A DNA stretch of 64,000 bases from Gordoniibacillus kamchatkensis (GTDB lineage Bacteria > Bacillota > Bacilli > Paenibacillales > NBRC-103111), in NCBI RefSeq assembly GCF_000829455.1, contig NZ_JXAK01000026.1, positions 29,891 to 93,890 of the forward strand, written 5' to 3'. The translations under genes were made by a program, and so were the position numbers. Shown here piece by piece: positions 41,845-50,924 of the stretch. The first letter of the stretch is position 1, and every line of letters begins with the position of its first letter. The notes below the pieces were generated by a model. That model made no database searches, had not been told where the DNA came from, and saw only the letters and a program-made list of their open reading frames with translations.

Positions 41845-43680
41845 TCAAGCCTCGATGGTAACAAGCTTCTCCTCTTGCTGTTTTCTGTTAAACACAATAT
41901 TCATAATTTCTTGTCTGAGCTCGGAGGGCTGCGGATAATTGTTCACCAAGTCTATTAGTCTTTCGATAAACATGACACGGTTTTCAGCAGATTTCCCCAC
42001 ATAAATCTTCGGATACACCTGATCCTCATGAACCTCATTCTCGCCGAGCAGCTCCTCAAACAGCTTTTCCCCAGGCCGCATGCCGGTAAATTCGATGCCG
42101 ATTTCCTCTTCGGTGTACCCGGATAGCCGGATGAGGTTTTTGGCAAGGTCGACGATTTTGACCGGTTCTCCCATGTCGAGTACGAAAATCTCCCCGCCTT
42201 GCGCCAAAGCACCGGCCTGAAGAACGAGCCTGGATGCTTCCGGAATGGTCATGAAATACCGCACCATGTCCGGGTGGGTAACGGTGACCGGTCCCCCCCT
42301 GCGGATCTGCTCTTTGAATAGCGGGATCACGCTTCCCCTGCTGCCAAGCACATTGCCGAAGCGTACGGCAACGAATTTCGTCGTGCTTCTTCGGTCGAGA
42401 TCCTGTATGATCATTTCCGCCAGACGTTTGGTTGCACCCATGACGCTGGTTGGGTTCACGGCTTTATCGGTGGAGATCATAACAAACGTATCGACGCCGT
42501 AGCGATCGGCGGCTTCGGCGACGTTTTTGGTTCCGATCACATTATTCTTTATTGCTTCTTCGGGATTTCGCTCCATTAACGGCACGTGCTTATGTGCCGC
42601 GGCATGGAACACGACGCCAGGCCTATATTTCTCCATAATTTTGTAAATTTTGTCCCTGTCCTGGATATCCGCGATTTCGGTGAAATACTCGACGTTGTGA
42701 GTGTTGCTGCTTTTCAGTTCCATCTCGATGGAGTAAATGCTGTTCTCGCCATGGCCGAGCAAAATCATGCGCAGCGGCGAAAATCGGGATACTTGTCGGC
42801 ATATTTCCGATCCGATTGACCCCCCTGCGCCGGTAACTAGGATCGTATTGCCCGTTAAATAGTGCGCGATGGAAAAAGTATCAAGCTCCACAGGCTCCCG
42901 GCCGAGCAAGTCTTCCACTTGTACGTCGCGCACTTCGCTGATCTTGATTTTTCCCGTGATCAAGTGTTCCAGCATCGGTACGATCTGGGTTTTCGCCCTG
43001 GTCTTGTTGCATTCCTCTACGATTTGCCGAAGTTCCTTCTTATTTAATGATGGGATGGCTATGATGATATTGGAAATGTTATGTTCCTTTGCGACTTCTT
43101 CGATTTTTTCTCGCCCGCCCAAGACGGGGAGCCCCAGCACTTCGAGCTTATGCTTCTTCGTGTCGTCGTCGATGAATGCGAAAGGATATAGGTCTGTATT
43201 GGGATTGTATTTTAATTGTCTGGCGATCATCATTCCAGCTGAGCCTGCACCTATAATAAGCGCCTGCTTTTTATTACCGAAGTTCGTCCGAGGTGACCGG
43301 CGATCCCTTAAAATTCTCCAGGAAAATCGAATGCCGCCGATGAGAATAAGGTGCATCATCCAAGTAATCGCCATAACACGAACATAGACGTCGTCATACA
43401 ACACTTGCTGCAAAACTGAAGTGATCGCGATGGAGGCCGTGATCGCTTTGATAATCGCAACAAGCTCACCAATGCTGCTGTAACGCCAAACCCGCTTGTA
43501 GAGCTTATAAAGATGTGCGAATACATGGTGACATATAAGCAACGAAACCGAGCTTACTAACAGAGCAGGAGTGAAGATGTTGCGAGACGGTATGAGGATG
43601 ATGTTGCACATATAGATCGACGTCAAAACGATAATGGAATCAAGGAGCATTAAAAAAAACAGTCTCTTTTGATAAGTCAT
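41845..43680 (-). CDS. epsC: EpsC/CapD-type nucleotide-sugar 4,6-dehydratase, membrane-bound
   Basis: 611 residues from the ATG at 43680 ([15 protein letters not shown]), with GGGAGG four to five bases upstream. Four N-terminal membrane helices, then a CoA-binding-like Rossmann domain ([15 protein letters not shown]) and the catalytic extended-SDR domain: [17 protein letters not shown], then [18 protein letters not shown], then [19 protein letters not shown]. This is the PglF/FlaA1/CapD pattern in which the catalytic Tyr is replaced (S/T-D-K). Converts UDP-GlcNAc to the 4-keto-6-deoxy intermediate (UDP-QuiNAc, FucNAc or bacillosamine routes). First gene after the structured leader at 43681-43923, as epsC follows the EAR RNA in Bacillus subtilis. 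Confidence 0.9.
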   Translation of the reverse strand: MTYQKRLFFLMLLDSIIVLTSIYMCNIILIPSRNIFTPALLVSSVSLLICHHVFAHLYKLYKRVWRYSSIGELVAIIKAITASIAITSVLQQVLYDDVYVRVMAITWMMHLILIGGIRFSWRILRDRRSPRTNFGNKKQALIIGAGSAGMMIARQLKYNPNTDLYPFAFIDDDTKKHKLEVLGLPVLGGREKIEEVAKEHNISNIIIAIPSLNKKELRQIVEECNKTRAKTQIVPMLEHLITGKIKISEVRDVQVEDLLGREPVELDTFSIAHYLTGNTILVTGAGGSIGSEICRQVSRFSPLRMILLGHGENSIYSIEMELKSSNTHNVEYFTEIADIQDRDKIYKIMEKYRPGVVFHAAAHKHVPLMERNPEEAIKNNVIGTKNVAEAADRYGVDTFVMISTDKAVNPTSVMGATKRLAEMIIQDLDRRSTTKFVAVRFGNVLGSRGSVIPLFKEQIRRGGPVTVTHPDMVRYFMTIPEASRLVLQAGALAQGGEIFVLDMGEPVKIVDLAKNLIRLSGYTEEEIGIEFTGMRPGEKLFEELLGENEVHEDQVYPKIYVGKSAENRVMFIERLIDLVNNYPQPSELRQEIMNIVFNRKQQEEKLVTIEA

Positions 43681-43923
43681 AAATCCTCCCTCTACACAAA
43701 TAGTTGGATCAACATAAGCTCGCATATTGGCGGAAGTTCTTCCACCAATAAGCCAACTCACGTTGGCCGCAAGGCATCTAACCTTCCCTCACATCACACC
43801 TTCGACGACTTGCGTCTAAGGTCCAGCGGCAGCGCGCCAAACCCACAGCATGACCGAGTGCCTCCCTTGATAACGGAACAGGAGACATATCCGAACCCAT
43901 CAATCCAGGTTATGTTGCCAAGT
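43681..43923 (-). ncRNA. Structured 243-nt gap in the position of the EAR antitermination RNA
   Basis: No gene lies here, but the minus strand is rich in foldable sequence. One hairpin has a 10-bp stem with one G-U pair, ATTGGTGGAA (43749-43740) with TTCCGCCAAT (43735-43726). A second is GCCAAC-GTGA-GTTGGC (43767-43752), with a GNRA-type tetraloop. The region sits between the epsB-like kinase gene and the epsC-like gene. In Bacillus subtilis the EAR RNA, which lets RNA polymerase read through terminators in the long eps operon, occupies that same interval. No covariance evidence is available here, so identification rests on position and structure. Confidence 0.5.
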
Positions 43924-44634
43924 TTATGCTTCTTCGCCCTGATCCCTATCGCCGTAGTAGTAGTAGTAATAGCTGTTTGCGTTCTTTCGGCTGATTTTGT
44001 TTAAAACAACCCCGAGTATCCGCGCCTTCACATGCTCAAGCTTTTGCTTCGATTTCATGGCAATCTCGCGTTTTACTCTGCCCGAGTCCATGACGAGCAG
44101 CACGCCATCGCAAAGGGTAGCGGCGATTTGCGCATCCGCTACAGCCATAATCGGCGGAGTATCGATGATGATCATGTCGAATTGCTCACGCAGTTGTTCC
44201 AGCATCGCCGACATTCTTTTGGATGCGAGTAGTTCGGAAGGATTAGGAGGAATCGGGCCGGCGACAATGACGCTTAGGTTAGGAATGGTGGAATCAACGA
44301 TAATCTCATCAAGGTCGACTTGATGGGACAAATAGCTGGATAAACCATACCGGTTGGAGAGCATGAAGATATGGTGCTGTGACGGGCGCCTCATGTCGCA
44401 ATCGATCAGCAGCACCTTGCGATTGGTCTGGGCGTAAGTAACGGCGAGGTTCGAGGCGGTCGTGCTCTTGCCTTCGCCAAATTGCGACGATGCGAACATG
44501 ATGCATTTCAAGTTCCGATCTACGTTTGAAAATTCGATATTCGTCCGGAGTATTCGATATGCCTCCGAAATCGGCGATTTGGTGTTCGTGTTGGTTATTA
44601 ACGGCCAACGTTCGTTTCTTCTCGAACTAGACAT
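43924..44634 (-). CDS. CpsD/CapB family tyrosine-protein kinase (EpsB/YwqD-like)
   Basis: 236 residues from the ATG at 44634, with GGAGGG seven bases upstream. BY-kinase P-loop: Walker A ASSQFGEGKST (about residue 50), Walker A' LLIDCDMRRPSQH, Walker B MIIIDTPP. The C-terminus has a tyrosine cluster (SYYYYYYG) that is autophosphorylated. It needs the membrane partner encoded immediately upstream (8-bp gene overlap) and is reversed by the YwqE-type phosphatase at 46519-47313. The system sets the chain length and amount of exported polysaccharide. Confidence 0.93.
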   Translation of the reverse strand: MSSSRRNERWPLITNTNTKSPISEAYRILRTNIEFSNVDRNLKCIMFASSQFGEGKSTTASNLAVTYAQTNRKVLLIDCDMRRPSQHHIFMLSNRYGLSSYLSHQVDLDEIIVDSTIPNLSVIVAGPIPPNPSELLASKRMSAMLEQLREQFDMIIIDTPPIMAVADAQIAATLCDGVLLVMDSGRVKREIAMKSKQKLEHVKARILGVVLNKISRKNANSYYYYYYGDRDQGEEA

Positions 44635-45373
44635 TAACGGTCCCTCCGGTCACAGTCTCTTGCTTGGCTAGCGACTTGTCGTGTTTCTTATGAACGTCTT
44701 GCGATTTAATAAGCGGTATGACGGACAAGGTCGGAAGGTCTAACAATTCCGCAATTTCCTCCTCGGTCTTGACCGTGTCGTCGAAGTAATCGAGCATAAA
44801 CGCAAGTCCTATACCTACCATCAACGAGAGCACCAAGCTTACCGCAATATTAATCGCCATTTTGGGGGAGACCGGCGCGGGCGTATCGTTGGGATCTGCC
44901 TCGTTCAAGATCGAGACGTTGTCAACCTTCATCAAGCTCGGAATTTCCTTCTGGAAAACTTTGGATACTACATTAACCTCGTTGGCTGCTTGCTTATAAG
45001 ACTTGTTGCGCGCTATGACCGTCATTACCTGAGTATCGTTGACGGAATTAACCGTTATTTCCTTGATTAGCTGTTCCGATGTTTGATTCAGCTCCGGATG
45101 CTGCTGAACGACAAGGTCCATAATGCGCGGGGTTTTGATAATTTCCTTATAGGTTTTGATTAACTGGATATTCGAATTGATCGTGGTGATGTCCAGCTTA
45201 TCTACATTGGCAGAGTCGCTCGATTTGTTCACGATCAGTTTGGTCGACGCTTCGTATTGCGGCACAATCACGTAATGCGTAATGATAGCGGTTATCGATA
45301 CTCCCAGAACCCCAAGCAGGGCAACGAGCCAAATTCGTTTCGCAATAATTTTCCACATATGCAGCAATTCCAA
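44627..45373 (-). CDS. Wzz/YveK-type chain-length regulator and kinase modulator
   Basis: 248 residues. The TTG at 45373 is the favoured start (ELLHMWKIIAKRIWLV), with GGAGG seven bases upstream; the frame extends further but without a site. Two membrane helices: about 15-37 (IWLVALLGVLGVSITAIITH) and about 178-200 (INIAVSLVLSLMVGIGLAFM). The proline-rich segment before TM2 (DPNDTPAPVSPK) is the classic Wzz signature. The C-terminal cytoplasmic tail would activate the kinase encoded next. Known role of the family: polysaccharide co-polymerase controlling chain length, and adaptor of the BY-kinase. Confidence 0.9.
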   Translation of the reverse strand: MELLHMWKIIAKRIWLVALLGVLGVSITAIITHYVIVPQYEASTKLIVNKSSDSANVDKLDITTINSNIQLIKTYKEIIKTPRIMDLVVQQHPELNQTSEQLIKEITVNSVNDTQVMTVIARNKSYKQAANEVNVVSKVFQKEIPSLMKVDNVSILNEADPNDTPAPVSPKMAINIAVSLVLSLMVGIGLAFMLDYFDDTVKTEEEIAELLDLPTLSVIPLIKSQDVHKKHDKSLAKQETVTGGTVNV

Positions 45374-45875
45374 GAAAAATCCTCCAGTCCACATTTCCGT
45401 TCTAGTATTGTCGATTCTTGCATGCACGCTCTGTAATGATGCTAATTATATAAGCTCATTTCCACTTCATGTCGTCTCATGCGCGAATGGCACGATCCGT
45501 TGCATAACCGGCATCCAGCCGGTTCTCGTCAGCATTCCTCGCGATCGCTAAAGTTTCGTCAAATGGTTTGGACATGCATCTCCTTTCCGGCCTATGTTCA
45601 GTCAAAGTAAACCTCATCCGACAAACGATTCATGCAAGTAAGCCTAAAGACTTGAGTACTCTCATCGTGCACTTTTTATTATTCATTTTGAATACTCTTT
45701 GTAACATTCCCTATTATAAGCGGAGTTGCGGGCTCAAATGGGCACTTTGCATGAATAGCATGTTTCAATGCTTGTTGAGCGTATAAAGGCATGCGAACGT
45801 ACCGATTCTGTATTCGCAATGATGCTTCCTCTACAAAATGTATCCGTTTGCATGCATACACTCGCACCAAGAGCG
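45374..45875 (-). promoter_or_regulatory. Leader region upstream of the polysaccharide operon
   Basis: About 500 bases without a gene before the YveK-like start. Two perfect TATAAT boxes occur on the minus strand (45450-45445 and 45718-45713), but neither has a good TTGACA at 16-18 bases, so an activator may be needed. An imperfect hairpin ACCGGCTGGATGCCGGT lies at about 45507-45524 in the leader of a transcript from the distal box. Several A/T tracts are present. No binding motif for a known regulator was recognised. Confidence 0.4.
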
Positions 45876-45909
45876 AAGCCCGCTCTATGCTGCGAACATA
45901 GACGGGCTT
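45876..45909 (-). terminator. Hairpin downstream of the YwqE-XRE unit
   Basis: On the minus strand AAGCCCGTCTATG (45909-45897) pairs with CATAGAGCGGGCTT (45889-45876), with one bulged base. A long T run is lacking on the minus strand; a TTTG follows on the plus strand. A likely but not ideal terminator ahead of the polysaccharide leader. Confidence 0.5.
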
Positions 45910-45913
45910 TGCA

Positions 45914-46117
45914 TCAATGCGGCGAGCTTTTCATCGCTGAAAGTGGCTTTAGAGCAGGAAGCGGCGGCGCTTTCCCATACGTTGCCGGCTGCCCGACTTG
46001 TCTGATCTCCATATTCAAAAAAATAGCGGAAAATTTCGCCATCCATTCTTCCGCATCATCTAATGTATTTTTGACCGGCGAAAGCTGCCGATCGCGATAA
46101 AATACTGAAAATGGCAT
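45914..46117 (-). CDS. Small 67-residue protein coupled to the XRE regulator
   Basis: The ATG at 46117 directly follows the TAA of the XRE gene (TAAATG), and GGGGTG lies nine bases upstream within that gene. The product starts MPFSVFYRDRQLSPVKNTLD and continues with a possible amphipathic helix (DAEEWMAKFSAIFLNMEI) and a proline/alanine-rich tail. No family recognised. Its coupling to the regulator suggests a real gene, but composition near the end is weak and the C-terminus could be out of frame. Confidence 0.45.
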   Translation of the reverse strand: MPFSVFYRDRQLSPVKNTLDDAEEWMAKFSAIFLNMEIRQVGQPATYGKAPPLPALKPLSAMKSSPH

Positions 46118-46516
46118 TTACGATGTCACCCCGTACTCCCCATTTACGTCCGTGCTTGCATTCATCATCCGCTCCACCCGAATGAAAGCGAGCACCCTGG
46201 ACAATTGCTTTCGCGTCAGGCGGATGCCATCAACGGTCAACGCAAAGTTTTGGAGCTGCCTCTTGTCCGTTAACTCCACCGTAATTTTGTTGCGCTTGAC
46301 GGGAAAATCCCCTTCCTGCTCCTCGTTGCCCAAAATATAGTCAATGGAGACGTCGAAATACTTGCATATCCTGGATATAATTTCGTAGTTCGGTTTGCGC
46401 CGGTTGTTCTCGTAGTGGGACAATGACCCTCTGGAAATGTTCACTTTCTCGGCAAGCGCATATTGCGGAATACCGTATTGTTTGCGAAGCTGGGCAATTC
46501 GGTTGCCGTATTTCAT
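46118..46516 (-). CDS. XRE-family regulator in the polysaccharide control block
   Basis: 132 residues from the ATG at 46516, with GGGGGGAGG seven bases upstream. N-terminal HTH_3 domain (4-62): RIAQLRKQYGIPQYALAEKV, NISRGSLSHYENNRRKPNYE, ICKYFDVSIDYILGNEE. A beta-rich acidic/basic C-terminal half (KITVELTDKRQLQNFALTVD) may bind a ligand or partner. It starts two bases after the YwqE-type phosphatase stop, so they share a transcript. By analogy with SinR in Bacillus it is a good candidate for a repressor of the polysaccharide operon (inference). Confidence 0.85.
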   Translation of the reverse strand: MKYGNRIAQLRKQYGIPQYALAEKVNISRGSLSHYENNRRKPNYEIISRICKYFDVSIDYILGNEEQEGDFPVKRNKITVELTDKRQLQNFALTVDGIRLTRKQLSRVLAFIRVERMMNASTDVNGEYGVTS

Positions 46517-46518
46517 CG

Positions 46519-47313
46519 TTACGCCTCCCCCCTTGTCCTGGCTGTTGGCGACTTCAGATTTAACCACCAGATTCCGGTTTTGAGCATTGGATCGGTTCTT
46601 GGGACTTGTTCGTTTTCTGTAATCAGCTCCGCATTACGTTTTAACGCGTTTACAAAATCGGTTCCCACTTTGCGGGAAAGAACCTCATCTGCTTGTCGAA
46701 ACGAAGGAGGTCTATGTAAAAGGTCGTGGGCGTCCGATGCTAACAGATGGATCATCCTGCTTTTGCACAAATGTATGGAGAAGTCGCGAGTTTTTTTTCC
46801 GAACTTCCCCAGAACGGATGGAACCGTCAGCTGCCCCAGTACGCCGTCTTTCACAAGCCCGGCGAATAGCTCCGGGTGCTTCACGAACTGCCGGTTTCTT
46901 TCCGGGTGTGCAATAACGGGTTGAACGTTAAGCAGCTTCAGCTCATGCACAAGCTCGAACAGATACGGCGGAATCGTGTCGGACGGGAGCTCAATGAGCA
47001 TGTAGTTTCCGCCGCCGAGGGTCATTACTTTCCCCTGCAAATAATCGTCCAGCAGTTCGCGGTATAGATGAATTTCTTGACCGGGTATAACGGTGACCGG
47101 CAGCTTAAGCTCCGCCAATCTTTGATTGAGCTGATTGACTGCGGCAATAACCTTGCTTTTATCATTGTCAAAATGCCCATTCGCATGATGCGGTGTCGCA
47201 ATGACTTTGGTTATTCCTTCCCGAAGCGCAAGCTCCGCCATGCTAACCGATTCGTTGAGCGTCCGGGGACCGTCATCCAGGTAAGGTACAATATGGGAAT
47301 GAGTGTCGATCAA
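46519..47313 (-). CDS. ywqE: Tyrosine-protein phosphatase, YwqE/CpsB PHP family
   Basis: 264 residues from the TTG at 47313 (IDTHSHIVPYLDDGPRT); a GAGGAGGAAGAGAGG purine tract lies just upstream. PHP-domain metal ligands are visible: IDTHSHI at the start, ATPHHANG near residue 40, VIPGQEIHL near 77, VIAHPERN near 134 and ASDAHDL near 192. Mn-dependent dephosphorylation of the BY-kinase tyrosine cluster. The gene lies upstream of, and separate from, the kinase pair, with the XRE regulator between. Confidence 0.92.
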   Translation of the reverse strand: MIDTHSHIVPYLDDGPRTLNESVSMAELALREGITKVIATPHHANGHFDNDKSKVIAAVNQLNQRLAELKLPVTVIPGQEIHLYRELLDDYLQGKVMTLGGGNYMLIELPSDTIPPYLFELVHELKLLNVQPVIAHPERNRQFVKHPELFAGLVKDGVLGQLTVPSVLGKFGKKTRDFSIHLCKSRMIHLLASDAHDLLHRPPSFRQADEVLSRKVGTDFVNALKRNAELITENEQVPRTDPMLKTGIWWLNLKSPTARTRGEA

Positions 47314-47445
47314 CCTCTCTTCCTCCTCTGAGGCTTTTTACCTATAAGGTAACTTGATTATAGTCACATATGCCGCAAATTTGGTTGCGACTTCACCACT
47401 AGCCCTATTTTCTGTGCGAATAAACAAATTTCGTGATTTTCGGGC

Positions 47446-47482
47446 AAAAAAAAGGAGCTGACACCGTACTCGTCAGCATCCT
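47446..47482 (-). terminator. Terminator after the LytTR response regulator
   Basis: On the minus strand AGGATGCTGAC and GTCAGCTCCT pair around a 9-base loop and are followed by eight T. It separates the upstream three-gene unit from the YwqE-XRE unit. Confidence 0.85.
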
Positions 47483-47493
47483 TTGGCACCTTC

Positions 47494-48254
47494 TTAGACC
47501 ATCTCGCTTACTTCGTTAATTCTGGTGAACTGATCCATGACCTCCGGAAGCTTGTTTTTGGAAATATAGGCATGCTTGGAGTATTGGTTAAAGTACACCA
47601 AATAGGTATCGCCGTTATGCACGATATTGGAGATGTGCCGATAGTTGATAATATACGAGCGGTGTGTCTGCACGAACGGAAAGCTGAGCTGATTCGACAG
47701 AAAGCTTAACGTGTCGTTGATCTCAATAACTCGGGTAGGCGTATGTATTAACGCTTTTCGCGACACCTTTTCGATGAAAATAATGTCTTCCAGAGGTATG
47801 AAATAAATGGTGTTGTCGGACCGCACCATAAATTTGCGGATCGGATCGGAGGCAACTTTCGTAGTGACAACTTTCGTGAATTTCACCGTCATCGATTTGA
47901 TGGCCTTTTCGAAAGCTTGCCGCAGCCGAGACGCTTGAACAGGCTTCAGCACGTAATCCACTACCGATAGTTCGAAAGCCTCGATCGTATAGCTGTGATC
48001 GTCTGCTACGATAATGATTTTCAAATCCGGATTGCATTGCGGCATGCTTTCACAGCTTCAATGCCAAAATCGTTGTCTGCACAAATATCGACGAGCACAA
48101 TATGCGGATCTCTCGTATTGATTTGCTCCAGCAGTTGTTCAAACGTTCCCGCAACACCGACGAGCGCCATTTTGGAATAAAATTGCAACATATCTTTGAG
48201 CAATTTCCGGGACTGTCCGTTATCGGCTACGATCATAACATTAAAAGTATCCAT
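47494..48254 (-). CDS. LytTR-family response regulator (one base missing near 48045)
   Basis: About 253 residues over the joined frames. The ATG at 48254 has GGGAGA upstream. N-terminal receiver: FNVMIVADNGQSRKLLKDML, phospho-acceptor in IVLVDICADND, and LKPVQ with the conserved Lys. The first frame ends EAVKACRNAIRI; restoring one base in GCATGCCG gives EAVKAMPQCNPDLKIIIVAD and the rest. C-terminal LytTR DNA-binding domain from about residue 145: KFMVRSDNTIYFIPLEDIIF, EINDTLSFLSNQL and FVQTHRSYIINYRHI. The usual double acidic pocket is reduced to VADN. No histidine kinase gene is nearby. Confidence 0.85.
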
Positions 48255-48305
48255 AGGATTCTCCCAACTTAGAATCTGTACGTACTTGTAACACTTGCAA
48301 AAATG

Positions 48306-48572
48306 TTATTCATAACGCGATCTTTGCTGCAAAATGGAGCTGTACATCTCGTACTGCTTAAGAACATCGCGAACATTCAGCTTCACAGGCTGAGGCAAAT
48401 AATGCCCGTGATGTTCGATGCTCGGAGGTGCGGAAGCGCTGCTGTCCTCATGAAAATGCGAATCGCCCGTAGTATAATTTCGTCCTTCCCTTGGTCCGTC
48501 ATATAACGAAATAAAAAGCAGCACTTCTTGCGGAGTTCCTTCCAAATTCATCCCCTTGTAGCTTAGTTTCAT
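48306..48572 (-). CDS. Unknown small protein
   Basis: 88 residues; the ATG overlaps the stop of the upstream gene (ATGA). It begins MKLSYKGMNLEGTPQEVLLF, which could be a short beta hairpin plus helix. The middle is polar and histidine-rich (DSHFHEDSSASAPPSIEHHG), and the end is helical (NVRDVLKQYEMYSSILQQRS). No known family recognised, no membrane segment. Its overlap with the upstream gene and the LytTR gene 51 bp downstream suggest a regulatory module. Confidence 0.6.
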   Translation of the reverse strand: MKLSYKGMNLEGTPQEVLLFISLYDGPREGRNYTTGDSHFHEDSSASAPPSIEHHGHYLPQPVKLNVRDVLKQYEMYSSILQQRSRYE

Positions 48573-48919
48573 TGGCGCTCCCCTTCCCCGAAGCTCTCCT
48601 GCTGCTCGAAGAAATCGTCCAATGTGCCGCCGGCAAGCACGTGATTCATCAAATCTGTCGCTGAGGACGTTAAGCCGCGCGCTTGCATAAGCAAAGTAAC
48701 GACTTCGGCAAGGTTAATCGCATTCGTGCCGTGCTGTTCGAGTACCTCAATCGAATACCGGATCTTCTGGAGTGTATCGGAAAACGAATGATTCGTTTCG
48801 GCTTCAAGATCAATGGTGGGATCGGCTAGCAGCAATTCAAAAAAAGTGCGGGTTTTGGAGAAGTGCTCGCCATGTGCGTCATTAAACGATAAGTCGTTAC
48901 CTTTGTTTTTTTGTTCCAA
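48569..48919 (-). CDS. Unknown helical protein
   Basis: 116 residues from the TTG at 48919, with GGGAGTG six bases upstream. Predicted all-helical and acidic: FSKTRTFFELLLADPTIDLE, SDTLQKIRYSIEVLEQHGTN and AINLAEVVTLLMQARGL. No family recognised. First gene of a three-gene minus-strand unit (this gene, the 88-residue protein and the LytTR regulator), preceded by a long AT-rich promoter region. Confidence 0.6.
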   Translation of the reverse strand: MEQKNKGNDLSFNDAHGEHFSKTRTFFELLLADPTIDLEAETNHSFSDTLQKIRYSIEVLEQHGTNAINLAEVVTLLMQARGLTSSATDLMNHVLAGGTLDDFFEQQESFGEGERQ

Positions 48920-49423
48920 TCAAGTCACTCCCGCAACATTATTTATTGGTAAGCGCAACATCCCATTCCACAAATATACAAATTGTACTGCAAATATTAC
49001 GAAGAAATTATATATTCATTTCGAATAATCCACAATACACTTTCCGTTATCTTAATAATAATTAGGCAATTATGTCAGCCTGCGACAAATAATTGCATTT
49101 TCTATATCCATTCGCCCCTAGTATATACTGACGAACTTTGCTTAGGGCTTTATATGCGCGAATGGAGCGTTTTCATGCTTTAAATCCATATATTTCCTGC
49201 ACAATTGGCATATTTGCAGCAGTGATCAAACATTTTATATAGTGCAAATCGTGCTTTTGTCATGTGCTTTTATTTTCACTTTATGACTACTTTCATAGTC
49301 TTAGACTGATTTCGATTTGAATAACCTATCGATTTGTCAATTTTCTTATTGCGAACATTGCTGTTCAGTGGTACTTTTTTCTCATATAGCTCTAAAGACT
49401 TATAAATAGAGGCATCTATGACG
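48920..49423. other. AT-rich gene-free region
   Basis: About 500 bases of clearly lower G+C than the neighbours, with many A/T tracts. No open frame has a plausible start. It must hold the promoter for the minus-strand unit starting at 48919; several TATA-like boxes are present and I cannot choose among them. Confidence 0.6.
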
Positions 49424-49461
49424 CAAAAAAGGAGCCGTGCAGCTGGCGCTTGCACGGCTCC
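49424..49461 (-). terminator. Terminator of the hybrid transporter operon
   Basis: Perfect 11-bp stem GGAGCCGTGCA (49431-49441) with TGCACGGCTCC (49451-49461) and, on the minus strand, a run of six T. It lies 27 bases after the solute-binding protein gene. Confidence 0.92.
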
Positions 49462-49488
49462 GATTCATACCTGCCCTCCTTACGATGA

Positions 49489-50919
49489 TCATTCCTGCAA
49501 ATAAGTGCTGACTTTATTTTGAATGACTTTGGCCGTCTCTTCGGCCGATTTCTGCCCTTGGAAAAACGGCACCGTCTCTTCCGCGACGATCTTTGTAATT
49601 TTCGGATCGCTTTCGGCGTACGACTTAATACCGGCGAGCGCTTGTTCGATACGCTCGATATCTTGATCAGTCGCAGGCTTCGGCGTTATTTCTTTGCCAT
49701 TGATCATGAACTTCATCGATTTGCCGGATGCATTAGGCTGCCCAAGCTGTTTCAACGCGCTTTCGTTCGCTTTCCCCGCCTGTTTGTTGACCGCGAATCC
49801 CATCAGCTCCATCGTAGACTGCATTTCCTCCGACAGCAAAAACTTCACGAACTGCCACGCTGCCTGCTTGTTCGCCGACTTGCTGTTGATAGCGAGCGGG
49901 AGGCCGGACGTTACGGAAGTCCCCTCTGTCCCGTTTTCGGAAGGTACGTTGTAATAGTCCGCTTTCCCATCGTAAAAAACTTGCGGATTGATGATCATAT
50001 CCGAGTACATGTTGATGTTCCCTTTGTTTTGGAACATCGTGGCGCTCGGGTCCGCGCTCTGCGGCGCAATGAGCTTGTCGTCATACATCGACTTGGCCAG
50101 CTTCAGCAGGCCGGTAAATTCGGGCGAGCCGAATTTCGCTTTCTTCGCCCCCGTGTCGACGAACTTGGCGAAGCTGCTGTTCAGCATGAACGTGATCAAA
50201 TCGCCGGGCTCGATATAACCGAGAGGATAGATGTCGGGATTTCCGTCGTTTTTTTTATCCGACATCAGCTTTTTGGACACGCTTGCGAAATCTTCCCACG
50301 TCCATTTGCTGCCGTCGATTTTCTCGCCGCCAAGCACGGCTTGATTGCCGAGCCACATGTTCATGGTCACTTTGACCGGCACCGTGTACAAATTGCCGTT
50401 ATACTTCATGGCGTCAAAAATGTTGGTGTAGTAGTCGTCCATATGGAACGAGCTATCCGCGCTCATCAGGGCACTAATATTTTCGAGCAGTTTCTTGTCG
50501 GCGTATTTCTTGTAAGGCAAATTGGACATGACGATGATGTCGGAAGCTTTGCCGCTCATGAGCGCCGTATTGACATCGTCGATGTACTTTTCGAGGTTTT
50601 TCGGATCGGGTTTATCGCCGGCTTTGATCATGAACCCTTTCCCTTGCTGTACAGGGGCAGCTACGGACTCTTTGATGTCGATTTTGACGTCCGGGTGCTG
50701 CTCTTCATATTTCTGTTTGGCTAGCTCGAGAAAGCGGTCCGAGGTCATGACGGATAAAGTTATGGTCGCCTGTCCCGAAGCTTGCGCGTTACCCGCGCTA
50801 CCGCCCGCTGCCTTCGAAGCGGCGGACGGATTGGCGCTTTGGCTCTGGCATGCCGTCACAGTCAATAAGGACGCCGTAAGGCAGGCAGCGATCGATGTTT
50901 TGGAGACGATATTCAGCAT
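49489..50919 (-). CDS. Extracellular solute-binding protein (lipoprotein), family 1
   Basis: 476 residues from the ATG at 50919 (MLNIVSKTSIAACLTASLLT), with AAGGAG 11 bases upstream; the TTG at 50928 is too close. Lipoprotein signal with lipobox TVTAC, a Ser/Ala/Gly-rich linker, then an SBP_bac_1 fold: TITLSVMTSDRFLELAKQKY, KASDIIVMSNLPYKKYADKK, YNGNLYTVPVKVTMNMWLGN, and NKQAAWQFVKFLLSEEMQSTM. Likely captures a sugar or oligosaccharide. It is the last gene of an operon with two sugar-type permeases and, unusually, a MacB-like permease and a HlyD-like adaptor. Confidence 0.87.
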   Translation of the reverse strand: MLNIVSKTSIAACLTASLLTVTACQSQSANPSAASKAAGGSAGNAQASGQATITLSVMTSDRFLELAKQKYEEQHPDVKIDIKESVAAPVQQGKGFMIKAGDKPDPKNLEKYIDDVNTALMSGKASDIIVMSNLPYKKYADKKLLENISALMSADSSFHMDDYYTNIFDAMKYNGNLYTVPVKVTMNMWLGNQAVLGGEKIDGSKWTWEDFASVSKKLMSDKKNDGNPDIYPLGYIEPGDLITFMLNSSFAKFVDTGAKKAKFGSPEFTGLLKLAKSMYDDKLIAPQSADPSATMFQNKGNINMYSDMIINPQVFYDGKADYYNVPSENGTEGTSVTSGLPLAINSKSANKQAAWQFVKFLLSEEMQSTMELMGFAVNKQAGKANESALKQLGQPNASGKSMKFMINGKEITPKPATDQDIERIEQALAGIKSYAESDPKITKIVAEETVPFFQGQKSAEETAKVIQNKVSTYLQE

Positions 50920-50924
50920 GATAG

